Below are positions 1 through 6,292 of a stretch of 6,292 nt of DNA, in pieces; positions within the stretch are counted from its first letter, which is position 1, and each line of letters opens with the position of its first letter. Source of the stretch: CAYNSB01 sp964399625 (GTDB lineage: Bacteria; Planctomycetota; Phycisphaerae; Phycisphaerales; UBA1924); contig CAYNSB010000087.1 of NCBI GenBank assembly GCA_964399625.1, positions 1-6,292 of the forward strand, in the 5' to 3' direction. Under the pieces are notes generated by a model. That model was not told the origin of the DNA, did no database searches, and was given only the letters and a program-made list of their open reading frames with translations. The position numbers were made by a program, and so were the translations under genes.

Positions 1-300
1 GACACGGGCTCCAAGATGGACGAGGTCATCTTCGAGGAGTTCAAGGGCACGGGCAACTCCGAGCTCCACCTCGACCGCAAGCTCATGGACAAGCGCATCT
101 ACCCCTGCATCGACATCTCGGCCTCGGGCACGCGACGCGAGGAACTCCTCCTCGATCCCAAGGAACTCGAGCTCGTCTATCGCCTGCGCAAGGTTCTCTC
201 CGATATGAACGTGGTCGAGGCGATGGAGATGCTCAAGACCCGGCTCAAGAAGGTGAAGACCAATGCCGAGTTCCTCGTGAGCATGGCCCTGGGGAGCTGA
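1..300 (+). CDS. rho: Transcription termination factor Rho, C-terminal part (5' end outside the window)
   Basis: Rho is the homohexameric RNA-dependent ATPase/helicase that ends transcription of untranslated RNA. The reading frame is open from the first base and gives 99 residues. They match the end of Rho closely: the opening DTGSKMDEVIFEEFKGTGN block, then LHLDRKL, KRIYPCID, SGTRREELL and a final helical KTNAEFL segment. Aligned by eye with E. coli Rho, the arginine of SGTR (residue 45 here) is the arginine finger Arg366, and the arginine of DKR (residue 32) is Arg353. Both are kept, so the ATPase interface looks functional. The C-terminus ends about where E. coli Rho ends, so there is no truncation on this side. 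The N-terminal RNA-binding domain and Walker motifs lie upstream and cannot be judged. The next gene starts five bases after the TGA, so the two are probably cotranscribed. Confidence 0.97.
   Translation, partial: DTGSKMDEVIFEEFKGTGNSELHLDRKLMDKRIYPCIDISASGTRREELLLDPKELELVYRLRKVLSDMNVVEAMEMLKTRLKKVKTNAEFLVSMALGS
291..296 (+). promoter_or_regulatory. Ribosome binding site GGGGAG for the TPR protein
   Basis: GGGGAG lies inside the last codons of rho and ends nine bases before the GTG at 306. It supports that GTG as the start of the TPR gene and suggests that the gene is translated from the rho message. Confidence 0.6.
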
Positions 301-305
301 CGATC

Positions 306-2975
306 GTGGGAACCAACCGGTGGCTCTGGGGTCGGACCGCGCTGTGCCTGGCGATGCTCGCCGGTTGTCCCGCGGGCGCGCAGGACATGCCCACGCCCGC
401 GGCCATCCCCGATGGCGAGGGTCGCGATCGGATCACCGCGGCACGCTTGGACCACCTCGCCCGCACCGTCGCACGATTGGCGGCGTTCGACCTCCGCCTC
501 ACCTCCGACCCAACCGAGGCCGACCAACGCGTGGCGCAGGTGCTGCTGTCGTTCGCGTGCGACCTGGAGCCGAAGGACCAGGACCTGCTCCGTCGGCAGA
601 TGGAGGCCGCGTACGCCGCGGGCGATGAGCAGTCGGTGCTGTCGATCTCCAAGCGTCTGTTCGATCTGGACCCCGGCGATGCGCTGACTCAGCTCCGCCT
701 GATCACCGCGGCGATCGGGCGGAAGAACCAGACGGTGGAGGATCGCCTCGGGGCGTACCGCCGGTTCATCGATAGCGACCGCTTCGATCAGTCCATCCGG
801 AGCCGCCTGGCGCTGGACGCGGCGCTGCTCGAACGCGAGCGCGGGAACGATGAGGCGTTCTCGAAGCTGCTCAACAGCGCCGTGTCGCTGGACCCGACAA
901 ACAAGGAAGCGGCCTACGCGCTGTACGCATACCTCGAGCCGGTGATCACCGATCCGGGCAAGCGTCTCGATCTGCTCGGGTACGTGCTGATGGCCGATCC
1001 TCTGGACCCGAACACGCACTACTCGATCGCCCGCACACTGGCGTATCACGGGGCGTTCAAGGGAGCGCGCCGGTTCCACACCAACGCGCTGAACATCCGC
1101 CACCGCTCGGGAGAGGGCTCGCCGCAGGCGACGCTGGAGAACCTGGTGCTGCAATGGCACACCGAGGGTCCCGCGTCGTGCGTCGCGACTCTCACGCGCG
1201 ATCTGAACCAGATGCGGGCCGACGCGATGGCGGAGGTCCAGCGCCGCAAGGACCGAAAGCTCCCACTCGATGAGGTGAAGAAGCCCGAGGAAGTCTCGCT
1301 GCCCACCGAGGAGCAGGAGCTCATGGTGTACGCGGCGATGGCGGCGAAGGACTCGGCCGCGAGTGAGTCCGCGTCGCGTGCGCTGCTCGAAGAGATGCTG
1401 CGCGACGTGCGCAACCTGCGCGACCCTCTCCGTCGCGGCACCCTTTCGGAAGACAAGGCGATCGAGGCGGCGATGCAGGCGACGCTCGCGGTGCACACCA
1501 TTCGCGTGCTCGCCAATCGCGATATCAACGAGGTCGAGGACGACCTGAAGAACAGCCCCGCGATGGAGGAGCGATTCTCTTCGGAGTTCGCGATCATGCG
1601 CGCGTGGGTGCGTCTGCGCCGGGGCGAGTTCGAGCCGGCGATCGAGGCGCTCCGCCCGCTTGCCCCCGACAATCCGATGGCCCGCTTCGGCGTGGCGATG
1701 GCTCTCCAGCAGGCCGGGCGAGTGCCCGAGGCGATCGCGGAATATCGCCAGTTGGTGCGCTCTTCGCCGCTGGACCCGCTCGCGGCCTGGGCACGCACCA
1801 ATGCCCGCGAACTGGGCGATCGCGAGGAGCCCGAAACGGTCAAGGCGCTCGAGGCCCAGACGCAATCGATCCCCGCGGACTTCGATCTGATGCCGCTCAA
1901 GCCCCGGGACTTCATCCTGGTCAAGGCCGAGCTGGGCACCGACGGGACGGAGGCGATCGATCGCACGAGCGTGACGATCTCGGTGCAGAATCTCTCGCGT
2001 TTCAAGCTCGGCTTCGGCCCGGACCGGCCCATCAGCAGCAAGTTCCTTCTGGCGCCGACGATGGAAAGCTCCGGCAGCCCGCTCGACACGCTGGCGCTGC
2101 CCGAGGTCGTGGACATGTCCCGTCGCCTGCGCCTGGCGCCGCGCGAGCGCATCGAGGTCAAGGTGTGGCCCGATGGTGGTCAGACCGGCTGGGTGCTCGA
2201 GGCGCTGGCGCACCGGTCCGTCCGCATGCGCTGGGTCGCGGTCCAGGATTACATTCCGGGTGACGGCGGTGGATATCGCCCGGGCGTGTTCGCGACGAGC
2301 GCGGAGACCGCGGCGACCGTGCGCCAACCCCTCCCCGAATGCGGGCTCGATGGTGCCGCGCTCGCCAAGAGCATCCTGAGCGACACGGGCGCGGCGTTGC
2401 CGAGGCTCGCCGTCGCCGTGCGATCCATGGCGCTGCGCGACACGCTGCTCGGTCCCAAGCTCGACAAGAACAAGGCGGCGGACGCGCCCGCGTCGGACGC
2501 ACCAGCCGACAAGCTGGCGCCCGATCCCGAAGTCTTCAAACCGCTCGCCGACGCGTTCGCCTCGCGGTACGCGCAACTCGATCCGGCGATCCGGGCCCAC
2601 GTGCTCGCGATCGCGCCACCCGCGAAGCTCGCGCCGGGCATGGAAGCCCTCGATCAGGCCGCCAAGAGCGAGACCGATCCACTGGCGCTGTCGGTGTACC
2701 TCGTGACGCGGGTGACGACGCCCGATGATCCGGTGCTCGTAGCGGCGCAGCAGCACGCCGACGAGCGGGTCCGCACGCTCGCCGAGGCCTTACCGGGACG
2801 GTTGTCGGGCGATGAACCGTGCGTGTCTCGCCTCACACCGGAGCTGGTTCGGGCTCTGCGGGAGGGCGACCGTCGCCTGACCATCAAGCTCGCGGCGCAG
2901 GCGGCCAAGGCGCCACGCAGCCAGCAGACTCAGGGCGCGGCGAACGCGAAGGGCACCGCGGAACTCACCAAGTGA
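306..2975 (+). CDS. Large exported TPR-repeat protein of unknown function
   Basis: The product has 889 residues. I do not recognise a named family. The GTG start is chosen because of the GGGGAG upstream and because it gives a clean signal sequence: Arg5/Arg10, a hydrophobic core (residues 11-20), then LAGC with Cys21, followed by AGAQD. This could be a lipobox with lipidation at Cys21, or a signal peptidase I cut after Ala25. The export is inference. Helical, TPR-like repeats are seen at about 93-125, 165-212 and 225-264. The clearest pair is at 429-491, with RRGEFEPAIEALRPLAPDNP followed by QQAGRVPEAIAEYRQLV. Residues about 523-676 look beta-rich, with alternating hydrophobic strands. A charged Ala/Pro/Asp linker (about 719-740) leads to a helical, HEAT-like C-terminus. 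No catalytic motif is visible, so a scaffold or binding role is likely. The stop overlaps the start of the next membrane protein gene, which implies joint production and perhaps a shared envelope role. Confidence 0.85.
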   Translation: MGTNRWLWGRTALCLAMLAGCPAGAQDMPTPAAIPDGEGRDRITAARLDHLARTVARLAAFDLRLTSDPTEADQRVAQVLLSFACDLEPKDQDLLRRQMEAAYAAGDEQSVLSISKRLFDLDPGDALTQLRLITAAIGRKNQTVEDRLGAYRRFIDSDRFDQSIRSRLALDAALLERERGNDEAFSKLLNSAVSLDPTNKEAAYALYAYLEPVITDPGKRLDLLGYVLMADPLDPNTHYSIARTLAYHGAFKGARRFHTNALNIRHRSGEGSPQATLENLVLQWHTEGPASCVATLTRDLNQMRADAMAEVQRRKDRKLPLDEVKKPEEVSLPTEEQELMVYAAMAAKDSAASESASRALLEEMLRDVRNLRDPLRRGTLSEDKAIEAAMQATLAVHTIRVLANRDINEVEDDLKNSPAMEERFSSEFAIMRAWVRLRRGEFEPAIEALRPLAPDNPMARFGVAMALQQAGRVPEAIAEYRQLVRSSPLDPLAAWARTNARELGDREEPETVKALEAQTQSIPADFDLMPLKPRDFILVKAELGTDGTEAIDRTSVTISVQNLSRFKLGFGPDRPISSKFLLAPTMESSGSPLDTLALPEVVDMSRRLRLAPRERIEVKVWPDGGQTGWVLEALAHRSVRMRWVAVQDYIPGDGGGYRPGVFATSAETAATVRQPLPECGLDGAALAKSILSDTGAALPRLAVAVRSMALRDTLLGPKLDKNKAADAPASDAPADKLAPDPEVFKPLADAFASRYAQLDPAIRAHVLAIAPPAKLAPGMEALDQAAKSETDPLALSVYLVTRVTTPDDPVLVAAQQHADERVRTLAEALPGRLSGDEPCVSRLTPELVRALREGDRRLTIKLAAQAAKAPRSQQTQGAANAKGTAELTK

Positions 2976-3904
2976 GCGTGCGTCGATCGTGGCGAGGGCC
3001 CGTGGGCTTTGTGCTCGGGGTTGCGCTGCTCGCGGGGGCCATCGCGTTTGTCGCGGCACGCGCGGGAACGGTGCGAGAGGCGTGGGAGAACACACGCCAG
3101 AGTCCCCTTTGGATGCTTGCGCTGGCGCTGGCTCTTCCGCTGGCGAACTACGCCGTCGTCTCCGTCTCGTTCTGGGTGCAGACCAGGCGACTGGGACCCG
3201 TGCGATTGGGCGAGATGACGGCGCTCATCGGCGCCGCGTGGCTGCTCAACTTCCTGCCCCTGCGCGTGGGCATGATCTCCAGGCTCGCGTACCACAGGGC
3301 GTATCACGGGATCCCCATAGCCTCCTCGATCCGCGTGATCATCGTGGGAATGGCGTGTGGAGCGCTGTCCGTGCTTGCGGCGCTGGGCGCTATCGCGATC
3401 GCCGGCCCGAGCGCTCCGACATCCGTGCACGCACTGGCGCTCGGAGTTCCGGCCCTCGCCGCGTGCGCGGCCGCAGGCGCGATGGAGCTGAGATGGCGCC
3501 GGGGATATCTGGGCGTTGTCTTCCTGTGCCGGTACGCAGACTTTCTGCTCTGGGCGGCGAGGTACGCGCTGGTCTTCGGGATCATCGGGCGGCCCATCTC
3601 TCTCGCGGGGGCGTCCGTGGTATCCGCCGCGTGCCAGCTCACGCTGAACGTGCCGCTCGCGGGCAACGGGCTTGGCCTTCGAGAGTGGGCGGTGGGTTTG
3701 GTCGCGTCGTACCTCCCTGAGGGGGTGCTGACCTCGTCGGGCTCGCTCAGCACCGCGACGGGCCTGTCGGCGGACCTGGTGAACCGGGCCGCCGAGCTCA
3801 TCGTGGCCCCGATCGTCGGGCTGATCTGTGTTGCCCTGCTGTACGGCAGGATGCGGGCGCTGCGGGCTCAGACCCCTGTCCCGAGCAACGCCGAATCTCG
3901 ATAA
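2972..3904 (+). CDS. Polytopic membrane protein, lysylphosphatidylglycerol synthase TM region / YbhN-like (UPF0104) family
   Basis: The product has 310 residues from the GTG that overlaps the upstream stop as GTGA. The frame stays open further upstream, but that stretch lies inside the TPR gene. The GTG start also places a short basic N-terminus (VRRSWR) right before the first membrane helix. Hydrophobic segments are seen at about 11-30, 46-68, 82-97, 119-144, 153-171, 178-206, 209-224 and 270-291, with a weaker one near 238-248. Two features fit the family: LPLRVGMISRLAYHRAYHGI (96-115), which resembles the conserved 'lP.r.G...R....r..gi' loop, and PLAGNGLGLREWAVG (228-242), which resembles the 'P.giG.rE' motif before the last helices. 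Members include the flippase-like half of MprF and free-standing proteins linked to lipid or lipid-carrier handling. No aminoacyl transferase domain is attached, so a lipid-modifying activity cannot be claimed. Translation is probably coupled to the TPR gene, since no good ribosome binding site is seen. The superfamily call is moderately sure; the substrate is unknown. Confidence 0.72.
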   Translation: MSVRRSWRGPVGFVLGVALLAGAIAFVAARAGTVREAWENTRQSPLWMLALALALPLANYAVVSVSFWVQTRRLGPVRLGEMTALIGAAWLLNFLPLRVGMISRLAYHRAYHGIPIASSIRVIIVGMACGALSVLAALGAIAIAGPSAPTSVHALALGVPALAACAAAGAMELRWRRGYLGVVFLCRYADFLLWAARYALVFGIIGRPISLAGASVVSAACQLTLNVPLAGNGLGLREWAVGLVASYLPEGVLTSSGSLSTATGLSADLVNRAAELIVAPIVGLICVALLYGRMRALRAQTPVPSNAESR

Positions 3905-3967
3905 CCGCGATCGACCCTTCCAGCGAATGGCGATCCGGCCGATATCCGGTGCGTACTGGATCATGTT

Positions 3968-4012
3968 GGGGGAGCCCGGACGCTTCGCGTGCGTCGAACT
4001 GGGAGAGCCCCC
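3968..4012 (+). other. Possible nested stem-loop in the leader of the DUF444 gene
   Basis: The 139 bases between the membrane protein gene and the DUF444 gene (3905-4043) hold three nested complementary arms: GGGGG at 3968-3972 with CCCCC at 4008-4012, CCC at 3975-3977 with GGG at 4001-4003, and GACGC at 3979-3983 with GCGTC at 3991-3995. There is no T-run after it, so an intrinsic terminator is unlikely. In GC-rich DNA such pairing can arise by chance. The stretch could alternatively code for an N-terminal extension of the next gene. Confidence 0.25.
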
Positions 4013-4043
4013 GGCGTTTGGGTCCCTCGGGTTCGCTCGCACC

Positions 4044-5147
<1,104 letters not shown>

Positions 5148-5184
5148 CGGCATCCATCAGCGCAATCTCCACGAATACTCTTCG

Positions 5185-5189
5185 CGGAG
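5185..5189 (+). promoter_or_regulatory. Ribosome binding site CGGAG for the zinc-ribbon membrane protein
   Basis: CGGAG ends seven bases before the GTG at 5197 and decides that start, as no ATG lies in frame near it. The site sits in the 3' arm of a weak inverted repeat (ACTC 5177-5180, GAGT 5187-5190). Confidence 0.55.
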
Positions 5190-5196
5190 TCTGAGC

Positions 5197-5760
5197 GTGA
5201 TCTTCTTCCTCGCGTATGCCCTGGGCGCCTGGTACCTCGTCGCGCAACACCGGCGCACGCTCGCCGCGGCGTTGTGGCTCGGGGCGACGGCGATCGGCGT
5301 GGTCGTGGTCGCCTACATCCATTACCGCCTGTCCGTCTGGACCAACGGCACGTTCTACCTGCCGGTGCTCCGCTCGTTCCTCTATCCCTACGGAATCGTC
5401 GTCGTGCTGGTCGGCGCGTACATCGCCCTCCTGCCCCGTGCCCGGGTTCGCTGCGTGCGATGCGATCACGACCTGACCGAGCTGCCGCGACACGCACGCG
5501 TGTGTCCCTCCTGCGGGACGGCTCGCGCCTTTCGTGCCCACGGGCACAAGTGCGCGATCTGCAAGTACGACCTCTCCGGGCTCGATCAGGACCACGGCGT
5601 CTGCCCGGAGTGCGGCACGCTGTACTCGCACCGCCTCGAGCGGCCCGTGCTCTGCCGGGGTCCGCAGCCGATGGACGAGCTTCCGCCGCCCTCCCAGGGC
5701 GAGCGTGCGGCTCGGCGCGAGCGATTCGTGCGTGAACACGCGGCGTCGGACGCCCACTGA
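5197..5760 (+). CDS. Small membrane protein with two tandem four-cysteine zinc ribbons
   Basis: The product has 187 residues from a GTG with CGGAG seven bases upstream. Three hydrophobic segments (about 1-17, 21-43 and 61-80) anchor the N-terminal half. Directly after the third helix come two zinc ribbons with the same layout: Cys86/Cys89 with Cys103/Cys106, and Cys119/Cys122 with Cys136/Cys139. Both read CxxC, 13 residues, CxxC, with DL after the first pair and VCPxCGT at the second. The second copy, CAICKYDLSGL...CPECG, is the form very common in planctomycete proteins. The C-terminal 45 residues are Pro/Arg/Glu-rich and carry one further Cys (153). No family name is recognised. Zinc binding is inferred from the cysteines; binding to protein or nucleic acid in the cytoplasm is possible. 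The gene follows the DUF444 gene by 49 bases with no visible terminator, so the two may be cotranscribed. Confidence 0.82.
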   Translation: MIFFLAYALGAWYLVAQHRRTLAAALWLGATAIGVVVVAYIHYRLSVWTNGTFYLPVLRSFLYPYGIVVVLVGAYIALLPRARVRCVRCDHDLTELPRHARVCPSCGTARAFRAHGHKCAICKYDLSGLDQDHGVCPECGTLYSHRLERPVLCRGPQPMDELPPPSQGERAARRERFVREHAASDAH

Positions 5761-5804
5761 AACCGCTCCCGCTCGGCTCGCCCCGCGCCCGCTCCGCACC
5801 GTAA

Positions 5805-5838
5805 ACTCCTGACCCGGGAGTGCCTCCCGGTTCTGGAG
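5805..5838 (+). promoter_or_regulatory. Leader with alternating CTCC/GGAG blocks and a perfect 7-bp hairpin before the E2 gene
   Basis: CCGGGAG (5814-5820) and CTCCCGG (5824-5830) form a perfect stem of seven with a three-base loop. Two competing pairings are possible: ACTCC (5805-5809) with GGAGT (5817-5821), and CTCC (5824-5827) with the GGAG of the ribosome binding site (5835-5838). The first stem excludes both. This could be a translation switch. It could also be a chance result in GC-rich DNA or the remains of a terminator, although only TT follows the stem. A TAAACT at 5802-5807 resembles a -10 element, but no -35 partner is seen. Confidence 0.4.
5834..5838 (+). promoter_or_regulatory. 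Ribosome binding site TGGAG for the E2 gene
   Basis: TGGAG ends six bases before the ATG at 5845 and supports that start. It begins four bases after the 3' arm of the 7-bp leader hairpin, close enough for structure to affect ribosome access. Confidence 0.7.
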
Positions 5839-5844
5839 CCGCAC

Positions 5845-6292
5845 ATGGCTGGCAAGAAGTCGTCGAACCCCAACGAGTTCATCCTGCCCGATCTTGGCGA
5901 GGGCGTGCACGAGGCCGAGCTGATCTCCTGGAAGGTCGAGGTGGGGCAGAAGGTGGACGAGCACCAGATCCTCGCGGAGATGGAGACGGACAAGGCGCTC
6001 GTCGAGGTGCCCAGCCCGCGCGCCGGGACGATCGCGTCGCTGCACGGGAGCCCGGGCGAGATCCTGCACGTGGGCAACGTGCTCGTGACCTACGCCGGTG
6101 AGGGCGGGGCCAGCGGTGGCGGGCAGAATGGCACGCCTGAGCCCAAGCCCGCGGCGACCGCGCCGCGAGCCGCCGAGCCCGCCAAGAAGCCCGAGGAGCA
6201 TCGCGAAGATGCCGGCACGGTGGTGGGGGCGATGTCCGCCTCGGCTGCGGGCGTCTCGGCCGAACCCGGCAAGGCCCTGGCCACGCCCGCCG
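5845..6292 (+). CDS. Dihydrolipoyl acyltransferase (E2) of a 2-oxoacid dehydrogenase complex, N-terminal part (3' end outside the window)
   Basis: E2 forms the core of pyruvate-type dehydrogenase complexes in the cytoplasm. It passes the acyl group from E1 to coenzyme A on a swinging lipoyl arm. The 149 visible residues hold one lipoyl domain (about 12-86), with FILPDLGEGVHEAELISWKV at its start. The lipoylated lysine is Lys50 in METDKALVEVPSP, and the fold closes with GEILHVGNVLVTY. An Ala/Pro/Lys-rich flexible linker follows (about 87-139). The last residues, GKALATPA, look like the opening of the E3-binding (peripheral subunit-binding) domain. The catalytic domain with its HxxxD motif lies beyond the window, so the substrate (pyruvate, branched-chain or 2-oxoglutarate) cannot be fixed. 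The DLGEGVHEAE form and the E3-binding start fit pyruvate or branched-chain types better than SucB. The ATG is backed by TGGAG. The gene just upstream encodes the zinc-ribbon protein, not an E1 subunit. Confidence 0.93.
   Translation, partial: MAGKKSSNPNEFILPDLGEGVHEAELISWKVEVGQKVDEHQILAEMETDKALVEVPSPRAGTIASLHGSPGEILHVGNVLVTYAGEGGASGGGQNGTPEPKPAATAPRAAEPAKKPEEHREDAGTVVGAMSASAAGVSAEPGKALATPA

Noticed and set aside
301..310. CGATCGTGG shared between the start regions of the TPR gene (301) and the membrane protein gene (2984)
   Set aside because: Only nine bases match, at different offsets from the starts (one before, one inside the coding part). In such GC-rich DNA this is expected by chance.
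1604..2263. Plus-strand open frame of 219 codons inside the TPR gene
   Set aside because: It is a shadow frame with Gly/Arg/Ala-rich composition and no motif, fully covered by the better supported gene.
177..2756. Minus-strand open frame of 859 codons opposite the TPR gene
   Set aside because: It is exactly in codon register with the plus-strand gene, so it stays open only because TTA, CTA and TCA codons are avoided in this GC-rich gene. Its translation is Arg/His/Gly-rich with no domain, while the plus strand has a signal sequence and TPR repeats.
2819..2971. In-frame upstream ATG that would lengthen the membrane protein by 51 residues
   Set aside because: The extra stretch lies inside the TPR gene and is polar Gly/Arg/Gln-rich. 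The GTG at 2972 gives a short basic N-terminus before the first helix and a standard stop-start overlap.
5814..5832. Intrinsic terminator after the zinc-ribbon gene
   Set aside because: The 7-bp stem is good but only two T bases follow and it sits directly before the E2 ribosome binding site. A leader hairpin is the better reading.

Overview
This GC-rich window carries six genes, all on the plus strand and tightly packed. They look like core or lineage-typical bacterial chromosome. I see no mobile element, CRISPR array, tRNA, rRNA or phage gene. The best lineage guess is a planctomycete, probably a Phycisphaerae-type organism. The reasons are a membrane protein with the 'CxxCxYDLxGL...CPxCG' zinc-ribbon signature, which is very common in that group, a large exported TPR protein of unknown family, and strong GC bias with GTG starts. 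This placement is inference, since no rRNA or marker gene is complete here.

Layout. Positions 1-300 hold the C-terminal 99 codons of transcription termination factor Rho. Five bases later a GTG start opens a large exported TPR-repeat protein (306-2975). Its stop overlaps, by 4 bases (GTGA), the GTG start of a polytopic membrane protein of the lysylphosphatidylglycerol synthase transmembrane / YbhN-like family (2972-3904). These three probably form one transcriptional unit. After a 139-base non-coding leader comes a DUF444 / YeaH-YhbH family protein with an intact von Willebrand A metal site (4044-5147). After 49 bases comes a small protein with three membrane helices and two tandem four-cysteine zinc ribbons (5197-5760). 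After 84 bases starts the E2 dihydrolipoyl acyltransferase of a 2-oxoacid dehydrogenase complex, cut by the window end (5845-6292).

How the genes work together. The TPR protein and the flippase-like membrane protein are translationally coupled and both belong to the envelope, so a joint role there is a reasonable but unproven inference. The DUF444 protein normally works with the PrkA kinase and SpoVR in stress or sporulation-type responses, but neither partner is visible here. The E2 gene is probably a separate unit. Its short leader contains alternating CTCC and GGAG blocks that can form mutually exclusive hairpins over the ribosome binding site.

I found no clearly new multi-gene system. 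The most interesting items are the E2 leader, the duplicated zinc ribbon, the coupled TPR/membrane pair and the DUF444 gene that stands apart from its usual partners. No stretch over 300 bases lacks a gene.
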